This document shows positions 33,365 to 45,480 of a stretch of DNA of 64,000 bases, one piece after another; position 1 is the first letter of the stretch; the number at the start of each line of letters is the position of its first letter. Below the pieces are notes generated by a model. That model had not been told where the DNA came from, did not search any database, and saw nothing but the letters and a program-made list of their open reading frames with translations. Source of the stretch: Mallotus nudiflorus (lineage: Eukaryota; Streptophyta; Magnoliopsida; Malpighiales; Euphorbiaceae); NCBI GenBank assembly GCA_947683625.1, contig CANTUR010000600.1, positions 1 through 64,000 of the forward strand, in the 5' to 3' direction. The position numbers and the translations under genes are program-made.

Positions 33365-36300
33365 TGTAATATCCTAAGTTTTTAAATATTTTTATACTAC
33401 ATCGGGATATGCAGTGTTAATAATTTTGTATATATTTATGATATTTTTATGAGTTTGATAATTATTAAAGCTAATTTTAATTATTTTTAATTATTTTAAG
33501 TACTTTACGTAAAATTTTCTTGGAAATTATATTTTTGGGGAAATTGACACGTAAATAATTTAATACTAATTATTTTGACTAGTTTTATGAATTTGCATGA
33601 ACTCATACATAATTTTTAAGTGCTAAATAAAATGTATATATGTGTAATTATTTAAAATAAATTAGGGTTTAATTAATTAACTTAATTTTTATTATTTAGT
33701 TTTAATATTAATTAATTAATTATAAGTGTACAAATTATTAAAATATATTAAAATATATGTGTGGTGAGTATTATTTGTGTGTGGGATTATATATTATTAT
33801 AATATATAGTGTGGATATATATATATGCATATATGCATAATTTTTAATCAAAATAAAAAAGTTTGCATTATTTACGATTATGCCACTCGATCATCTTCCT
33901 TCTTCCTGATCGCCATTCCACCATTTCCGGCCATTCCAAGCTGGTTTTCTTGCCTTCGGTGTGCCTCTCATCCTTCCTCCTCCACCTCCAGCCTTTTCCG
34001 ACGCTTGAAGCACCCATTTTCGGCGTGTTTTGGCTGGATTTTTTAAGAATTGTCGAAACTCCACCTCAACTCCGATTGACGTGATTCCTGCCACCAAACT
34101 CAATGCCACCAGTCTCTATCTTCTCCTTAAGCCCTGGTGAGTGTGATTCCAAGCTTTTTTTTCACTTAAAATGATCTAGATTTTTCTAGGTTTCAATTTC
34201 TTCATTTCGCCCATTTAGGGTTTCAAAATTTTTTGAGCTTCAATTTGATTGATTCATGTAAACTCCCTACACAAACTTTGATCCTTATAGCTTAATCTAC
34301 ATGTGATAATTTTTGTAGAATTTTTGGAATTTATTTTGATTTTTGGGTATTTTTGATTATTTTATTAATATTTTCTAATTTTTGAAAAGTAATTAATTAA
34401 ATTATGAAATTATGTTTTATGGTAATTATAGGTGTTAAAATGAATTTTAGAAATTTATTTTTAATTTTTACATATTTATTTGGAATTTATTAAGTTTATG
34501 TAATTTTGAAAAATAGGGTTAATTATCTGATTAATTGAAATTAATTGGTTAATTGAGTATATTTATTGATATTGTTGAACTATAAGTTGAGAAAATTAAT
34601 TTTGAGTAATTATATTATTTTTAGTGAATTTATATCTATAGGGGTATTTTGGTAATTTGACACTAAATTGGATAAAAATATAATTAAATTGGTTTTACTA
34701 GTTATTTAAGGTATAAAAATGATTTCTACAAATTATTTAGTATTTTTAACTAATTAAAACTATTTTTCGTAAATTATTTTCAAATTATATATATAATATA
34801 CGATTTTTCTAAATAAATGAGTTTTATCGATTTTTAACATGTTTTAGGGTTAATTAAGTAATTTGGATTGATAAAATGTATTTTTACTATAAAAAGGCAT
34901 TTTTGGTATTTTGTAATTATTATGTGAATTGTGAACCTCGGTCGGTGAATTGTAGTTTGGAGTCCGACCGAGGGATTATGGTTGTGAATTCTGTGTTTAT
35001 TTTCGAAGTGTGTTTCATTGCAGGACCGGCTCTACTCTTTAAGTACAGAGATGCCCGTTTTACAGGGGAGGTTCTGCCAAATTTTTGGTAGAATTCTCGT
35101 AAAACATGATGTCTGGTCGAATTCTGATTCTAATTCTGTGTCTAGTATTCTAGATCGAGTTTCTAGGAATTTTTGTTAGATTTATTCTGATTTTCTGTTA
35201 TCATTTTTTTATTTAGTTGCGCCGGGACTGAGGCTTAATGGACCATGCCCGTTGGACCCATCTCGAGGAGCGCAATAATAGTGAGTTGTTATTTTATATA
35301 TATATGTTCTAAGATGCATGATTTTAGAAATGTATGATTTATTTTGATAAATATGCATAAATGATTTAAGTATTACTTATGTTTACTTTTAGTATATTTT
35401 TGGTATATTTTCAAACTATATGCATGTTTTATTAATAAATTATTCTTAAAATGTTTTTAAGTATATTTCTAGTTTATTTTGCAATTATATTAGATTTATT
35501 TGATGTATATTTACTCGAAATATACCTGGTTCACTTTTGGTATATTTCTAGTATATATATGGTTTATGTTGCTATTTTATTGAAATTCATGCATCATTTA
35601 TTTATGAATGTATGTTTTATATATTAATGAAGGATATCAATAGAACGTGCTACCTAGTGGGCAGCACTATGACCGAGTACGTACCGGTACGCTGATAGCA
35701 TTTAGGCTTCATTACTAACCTATTTGGGGATATTGATCGGATTCATTTATTTGATGTGTGATATGATTTAGGAGTGTGATTGCTGGAGCTCGGTTGACCA
35801 AGTGTCTCGGGGCCAATCACACTGACAATCAGATTCCTGGAGCTCGGTTGACTTAGTGTCTTGGGGCCAGTCTACTGTCCAAATAGAATAAGTGAATTTA
35901 TTTTGAATAAGTGAGCCTGTATGGCTAGAGTGTTGTCTAACACTGTTTGAGGTTGCAATTTGCTAGGGTTCTATTTGATCCTTCATAAACGGTGATTTTC
36001 AGTAAATATATAAAAATGATTTTGCTGCATCTGTGTGTATTTGCTTGTATATCTATTTATTATATATACTATTGATTGTGTGCATTGTCGTTTAGTATGC
36101 ATGTATATATATTATAACAATTCACTCAGTGAGGTCTGACTCCCCTCCGTTGACTATTTTTCAGGAGAGTCGTCGTCTTCAGACCTCAGTAGCAGACCCA
36201 TATGCCGGATTTCTTCCGCCCCGGCTTCACTATATAAACTGCTTATTTGAGATTTACTTTATAATCTAGACATTGCAGTAGTTGTATACAGTTGTTGGGA

Positions 36301-36583
36301 TCTATGTATTATATTTGTGTGAGTTATATATTTTAAAGATTTGAACTGAAGTATGTATTAAAGAATTATTTATATATGAATGAGGATGTTTTATTTAATT
36401 TCATTTGGTGGATCATTATTTTAATATTTATGATTTTACTTCTGCTGCACAATATTTTAATTATGTTATTATTATTATTATTATTACATGTTTTATTTTA
36501 TTTTAAGGCTTGCTATGGGTTCCAGATTCGAAAGAATTCCCGTTCCCTAGCACCGGTCATGGCCCCTATTTTGGGTCATGACA
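33365..36583 (+). repeat. 5' LTR of element E (complete, 3219 bp)
   Basis: This complete copy serves as reference. GC-rich islands alternate with very AT-rich DNA: 33885-34137, 34925-35280, 35640-35990, 36120-36235 and 36508-36583. Island edges resemble splice sites: donors ggtgagtg (34137) and gtgagttg (35281), acceptors ttgcag (35023) and ttttcag (36164). It carries the cgtaccggtacg palindrome (35680-35691) and two copies of ctggagctcggttgac (about 35784 and 35837), each followed by a cggggccag/aatc block. I could not fix a TATA box or transcription start by eye. Confidence 0.92.
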
Positions 36584-36587
36584 AAGT

Positions 36588-36599
36588 TGGTATCAGAGC
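36588..36599 (+). other. Primer-binding site of element E (tRNA-Met)
   Basis: tggtatcagagc, complementary to the 3' end of plant initiator tRNA-Met, lies four bases after the LTR. It is unmutated, unlike the other primer sites in the window. Confidence 0.9.
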
Positions 36600-36785
36600 G
36601 TGATTTTCTGTTTCAGGGCTTAGTTATATGAGTCATGGCCCTAGTTTTTGAAGTTGTGTTTTCTTTTGGAAACTACTATAGTGAATTAGGTTCGAGTATG
36701 TCTTGATAATTATTCCTTGCTTTAGCTTTCTGCGTTATTCCTCCGTTATCTATTTTATCTAAATCCTTTTGTTTGTCTTTTCAGA

Positions 36786-38100
36786 ATGAGGAGGCAAGCG
36801 CGTGTCGCTACACTAGTCGTTGAGGCTAAGGATGATGAGTCCTTTAAGGATAAGGTTTTACCTCTTGAGAAGCCAGTTAGATGCAGAGGTTATGGCAGAG
36901 GTAGGACTCAAGGAGCAGTAAGTCACCGTAGGCAGAGAGAGATACAGGATGATGAGCCTATAGAGCATGAGTTTGAGGATATTCCTGTACCTTTAGTTGT
37001 TCAGCTTGCCTATCAGCAGGGTATGTCTGACCCTAAGGCAACTTTGTTCTATATCAAAGTTGGCAGGATTGCTTTCGATGGGACTTCCGATCCGTTAGAC
37101 TTTCTACATGCGATCGAGACTATGACTTGGACTGCTCACACCGAGTACCAGTGGATCATGATCGTTGATCTTTCTATTGAGGGACCAGCCTTGGACTAGT
37201 TTATTCAGATAATCTAGCCCTATACGATGACGATGACCTAGGCTCAGTTCAAAGAGCGTTTTATGAGAAGATTTTTCCCAGAGCCACTTCGCATGAGTTA
37301 TCGTCTCTGATTGACCAGTATTTCACGTGATGACCAATCTGTTGAGGAGTACACCCGAGAGTTTCTTCAGTTGAGTAGATATGCATAGGATCTGATGCGA
37401 GATCAGTATTTCGCAGTCACTAGCTACGTCACCGGATTGGGTTCAGCATTTGCTGGTATGCCTATAGCGGGCCTTACTCTGGAGTCTGTGATTGAGTTGG
37501 CCAAGGAGATTGAGCTGAGGCTAGTTAGGCAGGGAGCGATGCCTGATTATTACCAGCTGGGTGTTGGGTCGAGTGGATTATAGGCTACTTCATATTTGAG
37601 TTTTCATGTTGGTTCGAGTAGTCAACAGAGATGTCCGACTCAGCAGAGTCAGAGACAACAGCGAGTACATTGGAGCAGTAGACATGGCCGTGGAGGTCAG
37701 CGTAGACCATTTAGATTTGGGTCAGGTGCTTCGAGTAGTAGTAGTGGTTGTAGTTCCGGATCAGCTGCCAGTGTTTGCCAGACCTACGGTAGAGTCCATC
37801 AGGGACCGTGTTACCTGACACCACTGACATGCTTCAGATGCAGGCAAACAGGACATTATGCCAGATCATGTCCCTACTCCGGGTATCAATAGCCATAGAT
37901 TCCATGATTTCCTTAGCAGTCGATTGCTAGTGCTGCACCTATTCCTTTTCAGTTGCCTCCAGCCCAACATCAGAGTTCCACTCAGCTTATTTCATAGCAG
38001 GGTCGTGGTAGAGGTGCCAGAGGTGTTGGCCAGGCTTCTACTAGTTAGTAGGGAGGACGAGGATAGGCCAGAGTTTTCATCTTACTCAGTAGGATGCTCA
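36786..38100 (+). pseudogene. Gag of element E with CCHC zinc knuckle
   Basis: The ATG at 36786 gives MRRQARVATLVVEAKDD, a basic and acidic start. Capsid blocks follow: FDGTSDPLDFLHAIETM (about 37074), AQFKERFMRRFFPEPLR (about 37239) and VEEYTREFLQLSRYA (about 37336). A Ser/Gln/Arg-rich stretch and CFRCRQTGHYARSC (37832-37873, complete CX2CX4HX4C) come next. Stops at 37197, 37216, 37240, 37385 and 37581 are mostly TAG at likely CAG or TGG positions; the frame otherwise stays open, so decay is by point changes. A frameshift separates it from the protease. Confidence 0.88.
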
Positions 38101-38116
38101 GGCATCCAATGCAGTC

Positions 38117-38705
38117 GTGGCAGGTATTGTTTCTATCTGTTACCTAGATGCATGGGTTCTGTTTGATCCGAGTGCCACGCATTTGTTTATTTCTCCCATT
38201 TTTGCTTCCAAGTCTTATTGGCAAGCTTCAAGGATGGCTTTTCCTTTGTCTTTTGCCACTCTTCTAAGTGATTCCTTAGACACCGATATTGTTCTTTCTG
38301 GTTGTCCAATTCTCGTGGGAGATAGAGAATTATCCACTGATTTGATTCTATTGGATGTGATGGAGTTTGATGTTATTCTGGGTATGGATTGGTTATCTCA
38401 GCACTATGTCGTGGTGGATTGTCGGAATAAAGAGGTGATTTTCAGAATTCCTGGTGAAGAAGAATTTAAGTTTGTGGGTGATAGGAGTTCAGCACCTCAG
38501 AATCTTATTTCTGCTATTACGGCTAGGAAGTTGCTGAGGAAAGGTTGGCAGGGATATTTGGCATTAGTCATGGATACTTCAATAGAGAAGTTGTTACTCA
38601 CAGATGTTCCTGTTGCCTGTGAGTTTCCTGATGTTTTTCCTGAGGAGTTTCCAAGTTTACCACCTCACAGAGAGATTGAGTTCTGTATATATGTGGTTCC
38701 AGGTA
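38117..38705 (+). pseudogene. Protease of element E, truncated before the reverse transcriptase
   Basis: The frame gives VLFDPSATHLFISP where the family has LFDSGATHSF: the catalytic Asp is kept but Ser-Gly is Pro-Ser, so the active loop is damaged. MEFDVILGMDWLSQHYVVVD (38362-38421) and the linker EFPDVFPEEFPSLPPHREIE follow, ending with YVVPG. At 38706 the sequence becomes an inverted LTR, and the last residues of the open frame past that point are translated LTR. Confidence 0.88.
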
Positions 38706-39534
38706 TGTCACGACCCAAAACAGGGGCCATGACCGGCGCTAGGGAACAGGAATTCTTTCGAATTCGGAACCCGTAGCAAGCCTAAAAATAAATAAAAACA
38801 TGCAATAGTAATAATAACAACACAATTAAGTAAAATATTGTGCAGCGGAATAAAATCATAAATATCAAAATAATAATTCCACCAAATGAAGTTAAATCAA
38901 ATCCTCATCTCATATATATAAATAAACTCTTTTAATACAAATCCAGTTCAAATATTTAAAGTACATATCTCATACAAATAAAATACAATATCTTTTAACA
39001 ATTTTACGACTACTGCAATGTCTAGATTATAAAATAAAACTCAAGTGAGCAGTTTACATAGAGAAGCTGGAGCGGAAGAAATCCGATGTACAGGCCTGTT
39101 ACTGAGGTATGATGAAGATGACTCTCCTGAAAAATAGTCAACGGAGGGGAGTCAGACCTTACTGAGTGAATTACTATAGTATATATACATGCATACTAAA
39201 TGCCAATGCACACAGTCAAAAGTATATATAATATGTATGTATACAAGCAATTACACACAAATGCAATAAAAATCATTTTATATATATTTATTGAAAGTCA
39301 CAGTTTATGAAGGATCAAATAGAACCCTAGAATATCGCACCCTCAAAACAATGTTAGACAACACTCTAGCCACATAGGCTCACTTATTCCAATATATTCA
39401 CTTATTCCATTTGGACAGTAGACTGGCCCCGAGACACTAAGTCAACTGAGCTCCAGCAGTCTGACTGTCAGTGTGATTGGCCCCGAGACACTTGGTCAAC
39501 CGAGCTCCAGCAATCACACTCCTGATTCATATCA
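38706..39534 (-). repeat. LTR copy D, inverted 3' part only
   Basis: This is the reverse complement of the last roughly 830 bp of the long LTR, starting exactly at its terminus (tgtcacgacc) at 38706. It stops at about 39534, right after the 'gctggagctcggttgacc' block. The stop point shares four bases (atca) with the duplicated flank that begins at 39531, a microhomology junction. Confidence 0.9.
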
Positions 39535-39642
39535 ATGAAAATTATAGTTTATCACATTGAATTAGTACAAATTATATTTGAATGAAAATTAAATAAATTT
39601 ACAAGATAAATTAGATATGTTAAGAGTCAAGACAAGCCAAAC
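39531..39642. repeat. Second copy of the LINE 5' edge and flank (duplicate of 33253-33364)
   Basis: 112 bp, nearly identical to 33253-33364. It includes the last 15 bases of the LINE (atcaatgaaaattat), the LINE target sequence and the caaac target duplication. The shared LINE edge shows the copy was made after the LINE insertion. Confidence 0.92.
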
Positions 39643-40089
39643 TGTAATATCCGGAGTTTTAAATATTTTTATACTACATCGGGATATGCAATGTTAATAA
39701 TTTTGTATATATTTATGATATTTTTATGAGTTTGATAATTATTAAAGCTAATTTTAATTATTTTTAATTATTTTAAGTACTTTACGTAAAATTTTCCTGA
39801 AAATTATATTTTCAGGGAAATTAACACGTAAATAATTTAATACTAATTATTTTGACTAGTTTTACGAATTTGCATGAACTCATACATAATTTTTAAGTGC
39901 TAAATAAAATGTATATATGTGTAATTATTTAAAATAAATTAGGGTTTAATTAATTAACTTAATTTTTATTATTTAGTTTTAATATTAATTAATTAATTAT
40001 AAGTGTATAAATTATTAAAATATATTAAAATATATGTGTGGTGAGTATTATTTGTGTGTGGGATTATATATTATTATAATATATAGTGT

Positions 40090-40152
<63 letters not shown>

Positions 40153-42915
40153 ATTTTAATCAAAATCAAAAAGTTTGCATTATTTACGATTATGCCACTC
40201 GGTCATCTTCCTTCTTTTTGATCGCCATTCCACCATTTTCGATCGTTCCAAGCTGGTTTTCTTGCCGTTGGTGTGCCTTTCATCCTTCCTCCTCCACCTC
40301 CAGCCTTTCCCGATGCCTGAAGCACCATTTCCAGTGTATTTTGGCCGGATTTTTCAAGAATTGCTGAAACTTCCCCTCAACTCCGATCGACATGATTCCG
40401 GCCACCAAACTCGATGCCACTGGTCTCTATCTTCTCCTTGAGCTCTGGTGAGTGTGTTTCCAAGTTTTGTTTCACTTAAAATGATCTAGATTTTCCTAGG
40501 TTTTAATTTCTTCATTTCGGTCATTTAGGGTTTCAAAATTTTTTGAGCTTCAATTTGATTGATTCATGTAAACTTTCATAAACTTTGATCCTTGTAGCTT
40601 AATTTACATGTGGTAATTTTTGTAGAATTTTTGGAATTTATTTTGATTTTTGGGTATTTTTTATTATTTTATTAATATTTTATAATTTTTGAAAATTAAT
40701 TAATTAAATTATGAAATTGTGTTTTATGGTAATTATAGGTGTTAAAATGAATTTTAGAAATTTATTTGTAATTTTTGTGAATTTTTATATATTTATTTGG
40801 AATTTATTAAGTTTATGTAATTTTGAAAAATAGGGTTAATTATGTGTTTAATTGAAATTAATTGGTTAATTGAGTATATTTATTGATATTGTTGAGCTAA
40901 ATGTTGATAAAATTAATTTTGAGTAATTATATTACTTTTGGTGAATTTTTGATTAATTTTAGTGAATTTATATATAGGGGTATTTTGGTAATTTGACACT
41001 AAATTGGCTAAAAATATAATTAAATTTGTTTTATTAGTTATTTAACGTATAAAAATGATTTCTACAAATTATTTGGTATTTTTAACTAATTAAAACTATT
41101 TTTCGTAAATTATTTTCAAATTATATATATAATATACAATTTTTCTAAATAAATGAGTTTTATCGGTTTTTAACATGTTTTAGGGTTAGTTAAGTAATTT
41201 GGATTAATAAAATGTATTTTTATTTTAAAAGGGCATTTTTGGTATTTTGTAATTGTTCTGTGAATTGTGAACCTCGGTCGGTGAATTGTAGTATGGAGTT
41301 CGACTGAAGGATTGTGGTTGTGAATTCTATGTTTATTTTCGAAGTATGTTTCATTACAGGACTGGCTCTACTCTTTGAGTAGAGAGATGTTCGTTTTACA
41401 GGGGAGGTTCTGTCGAATTTTTGATAGAATTCTCGTAAAGCGTGATGTCTGGTCGAATTCTGATTCTAATTTTGTGTCTAGTATTCTAGATCGAGTTTCT
41501 AGGAATTTTTGTTAGATTTATTCTGATTTTCTATTGTCGTTTGTTTGTTTAGTTGCGTCGAGACCAAGGCCTAGTGGACCAGGCTCGTCGGACCCATCTC
41601 GAGGAGCGCAATAATAGTGAGTTGTTATTTTATATATATATATGTTCTAGGATACATAATTTTACAAATGTATGATTTATTTTGATAAATATGCATAAAT
41701 GATTTAAGTATTACTTACGTTTACTTTTGGTATATTTTTGGTATATTTTCAAACTGTATGCATGTTTTATTAATAAATTATTCTTAAAATGTTTTTAAGT
41801 ATATTTCTAGTTTATTTTGCAATTATATTGGATTTATTTGATGTATATATACTCGAAATATATCTGGTTTACTTTTGGTATATTTCTAGTATATATATGG
41901 TTTATGTTGCTATTTTATTGAAATTCATGCATCATTTATTTATGAATGTATGTTTTATATATTAATGAAGGATATCAATAGAATGTGCTACCTAGTGGGT
42001 AGCACTAGGACTGAGTACGTACCGATACGCTGATGAAATTTAGGCTTCATTACTAACCTATTTGTGGATATTGATCGAATTGATTTATCTGATGTGTGAT
42101 ATGATTTAAGAGTATGATTGCTGGAGCTCGGTTGACCAAGTATCTCAGGGCCAATCACACTGACAGTCAAACTGTTGCAGCTCGGTTGACTTAGTGTCTC
42201 GGGGCCAGTCTACTGTCCAAATGGAACAAGTGAATTTATTTGGAATAAGTGAGCATGTATGGCTAGAGTGTTGTCTAACACTGTTTGAGGTTACGATTTG
42301 CTAGGGTTCTATTTGATCCTTCATAAACGGTGATTTTCAGTAAATATATAAAAATGATTTTGCTGCATCTGTGTGTATTTGCTTGTATATATATTTATTA
42401 TATATACTGTTGACTGTGTGCATTGTCATTTAGTATGCATGTATATATATTATAACAATTCACTCAGTGAGGTCTAACTCCCCTCCGTTGACTATTTTTC
42501 AAGAGAGTAGTCGTCTTCAGACCTCAGTAGCAGGCCCATACGCCAGATTTCTTCCGCCCCAGCTTCACTATGTAAATTGCTTATTTGAGCTTTACTTTAT
42601 AATCTAGACACTGCCGTAGTTGTATACAATTGTTAGGATTTATGTATTATATTTGTGTGAGTTATGTATTTTAAAGATTTGAACTGGTGTATGTATTAAA
42701 GAATTATTTATATATGAATGAGGATGTTTTATTTAATTTCATTTGGTGGATCATTATTTTAATATTTATGATTTTACTTCCGCTGCATAATATTTTAATT
42801 ATGTTATTATTATTATTGCATGTTTTATTTTATTTTAAGGCTTGCTACGGGTTCCAGATTCAAAAGAATTCCTGTTCCTTAGTGCCGGTCATGGCCCCTG
42901 TTTTGGATTATGACA
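39643..42915 (+). repeat. LTR copy F, complete, solo-like with caaac on both sides
   Basis: 3273 bp from tgtaatatccgg to ggattatgaca, very similar to LTR E over its whole length, with the main length difference a TA-repeat expansion. It is flanked by caaac at 39638-39642 and 42916-42920. No primer site follows it. Read alone it is a solo LTR; read with E it is the partner 3' LTR of the same insertion. Confidence 0.92.
40092..40148. repeat. (TA)n microsatellite in LTR F
   Basis: About 28 TA units. LTR E has only atatatatatatgcatatatgc at the same place (about 33815-33837). Confidence 0.95.
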
Positions 42916-42920
42916 CAAAC

Positions 42921-43930
42921 CTACACAAAATTAACCATTTTGATCTATCTAAAAGAAATATATATATATTAAAAAGAAGTGTTGTAAACTTTTATGCATG
43001 CATCATCAAATCAAACCCAAATCAAAAGCAAAATCCAAAGTCAAAATAAAAGCCAAAATCAAAATAAAACCCAAATTTGAAATTAAAAAAACCTTTGTTT
43101 GGATATTACATAGAAAGGATTAGCTGACAACATACTTTGAATCTTGATTGGTAAAGTGTAGGGGAAGTCTTGAGTCTTGATTGTTGAAAAATAAGTTATG
43201 CATGCATTAGTACCTAAGCTTAATTTTAATAAATCATTAAATCAAACCCAAAATCAAAATAAAAAAATCATAAAATCAAATCAAATCCAAAAATAAAGAA
43301 AGGATTAGTAGCCTTCAACAAAAGTAATTTTGCCTTCTTCATGTCCTCTTGATCTTGTCAATTAGGACTAATTAAAATTAGCAACATGTTTCAAAATCAA
43401 CAAAAAAGAAAAACACATACAAAAAAAATAGAAAGTAAAAAATAATAAAGTGGTGGCCATAAGATAGTGAGGTGACGGCGGTGATGGCAATAGTAGTGAT
43501 TAGTGAGGTTAGAAGACAAAATTATTAGGTTTATAGATGAAGAGAAAAGACAAAAAGAAAAATTGCACAAACGGTGTATGCACTTTTTAAATTTTTCAAT
43601 TTTGGTGGTTAGACTAATTTTTTTTATAATTAAGTGTATGAACTCCTTATTTTCTACTCAGACCAGTGCTTTTGATTAGTTACTGGTGGTTTGACTGATG
43701 AGTCCGCGATGATAGGACCTACTTTTCTCTATCTCAACTGTTACTTTAGCTGTCATGTATGCAAAAAGATAATTGACCAAAATAACCCTAAATCCCATCT
43801 TTTAAAGTTTTGCTTTCTCCTAATGTAAACTCTTCTCTTCCTCATCAAATTAGGAACTAGGTTACTGAAGAAATTGTAGAAGGATTGAGATAAAGACATT
43901 AACCATAATTAAAATCCATAAAAAAGAAGA
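42921..43930. other. Gene-free flank upstream of the GRF gene
   Basis: AT-rich, with many degenerate 'aaatcaaacccaaaatcaaa' phrases (43005-43300). A stretch at about 43440-43500 is rich in gtggtggcg/gtgatgg, and 43570-43700 may be UTR or promoter of the following gene. No coding frame is supported. Confidence 0.5.
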
Positions 43931-44181
43931 ATGGAAGCTGAAGTTAGATGTCCATATGACAAGCAATGCATGATTAAAATGTCATGGACGCAAATAAATA
44001 TTGGTATAAGATTTTTGTCATGCGAGAGAGCTTTATGCAAGAGGACCTTTGAATGGGTTGATTCTCCATTATGTGATAGAACAAGAAGAATCATCTATGG
44101 TCTTCTAAAAAGCAAGTTGATGTTGGAGATGTAGTTAAAGAGGAGCAGAACTAGAGAAAATTTTTTATGGCTATTGGTGAT

Positions 44182-44587
44182 TGATAACTTATTTCTAGGA
44201 CCTTTATGTCTAAGCCCTATAAGGAATCAATAAAAGGGCCAAGTGAGAGGTGGGGAGGATCCCTACAAACCCTCTGATGCCTAAGTTAGAGATTATGAAG
44301 AGAAAATATAGAGAGATAAAGAGAGTAAAGAGTATGAGAGAATAGAATGAATGAGAATAAAGGGTATGAGGTCTTATTTATAGGGATAATGATGCTTAAA
44401 CATGAGAGGAATAAGATTCCTCTTTGATGTAAATCTTATGCCTAGTTGGGGAGTATTTCTTCCTTTCTGAGAGTCTCCTTAATTAGAAATCCTTCTCTTA
44501 TCTGATTTGGATATTCTTCATTTACAAGTAACCCATGCATAAGAAAATATACCCTTAGTAGAATAGGAATATGTATATGGGGTATCA
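44182..44587 (-). repeat. 3' LTR of the Tat element
   Basis: It matches 52805-53209 throughout (for example tctaagccctataaggaat, gaatgagaataaagg, tgagagtctccttaatta). Its left edge is tgataact and its right edge gggtatca. Confidence 0.9.
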
Positions 44588-44604
44588 AGAGTCCCCCCCA
44601 AAAG
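44588..44604 (-). other. Polypurine tract of the Tat element
   Basis: On the minus strand acttttggggggactct directly precedes the 3' LTR start (tgatacccc). The run of seven G fits a PPT and sets the element's orientation. Confidence 0.7.
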
Positions 44605-45480
44605 TATGTTTAGATATTTATATCTGATGTATCTTGATATGATAAATGCATGGCAATGAATAATTTTGAAAATTGATTCTTCTACCGGGAGAAAGAGATC
44701 ATGAGTGTAATTGCATTTGATGCATAAGGGTGATCTGAGGTGGCCAGCCTCAGTCACAAAAAAGGGATGATGATTGGTACTGAGTCTTGAGATTATAGTG
44801 CATGGACATTAAAGCATGAAGATGCCAATAAGACTTATAGATGCTCGGTGTTTATGAAACATCTGAGGGATTAACCTATAAATATTATAGAAATAACCTG
44901 ATGGAACCAGTTATTACTAGAGTTTTATACTTAGTGCATTAAGCACAGCCAGAGTGTTGAACCTCAGTACTATCAAAGCGACCTGAGGGTGCCATCTTCA
45001 GTCACTTGACTTAGATGCTTGGTGCATTAGAAGTGCAACCTAAGTGTTAAAAAAAAGATAAGGACAACTGGCGACAGGATAAGTGGGATTGTCAATCACC
45101 ATGCCTTTTTGAATTTCATAACTATCACGTATGTTCGTGTGTCATAAGATGAGACATTTTAGCTACCATAATGATAACTGCTCAATTAATGGGCTTTTCT
45201 TTTACCCAAAATACCCTTGATGTTGTATGAGAGGGATGAAAGTAATTATAAGGGCAGTAGTGGTCATTCCAGAACCTTCCACTCTTCTTTAAATATGCCA
45301 ATCCTTTTGCTAGCCTCACTTTTACTTTTCTACTACCTTTTTTTTTACTAGTTTTTCTTTCAAGTGTTTTCTACTCTTGCTTCCTTTACATTTTCTATAG
45401 ACCTGCTTTCTTCCTTCTTCTACCAGGTGAAGTCTCTTCCCCTTTTTATCTTCTTTCTTTATTTATACTCAATAGGATCA

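Larger units (their letters stand above)
33365..38705 (+). mobile_element. Long-LTR Ty3/gypsy element E (Tekay-like): 5' LTR, primer site, gag, protease; rest lost
   Basis: A 3219-bp LTR (tgtaatatcc to gggtcatgaca) is followed by a perfect tRNA-Met primer site, a leader, gag (from 36786) with CCHC knuckle, and protease up to the linker before the reverse transcriptase. At 38705 the coding sequence stops abruptly at the 3' terminus of an inverted LTR of the same family. No reverse transcriptase, RNase H or integrase of this element is in the window. The in-frame stops replace probable Gln or Trp codons (mostly TAG). Confidence 0.9.

Noticed and set aside
40086..40367. ORF starting with alternating Tyr-Ile
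   Set aside because: The start is translated (TA)n repeat; the remainder is the frame of LTR island 1 with a shift.
43695..43719. Hammerhead-ribozyme-like core (ctgatgagtcc ... ggac)
   Set aside because: The CUGAUGA and a GUCC/GGAC stem are present, but the invariant GAAA after the stem is missing (ctac follows) and I find no stem I/III with a cleavage site. Probably chance; a covariance-model search would settle it.
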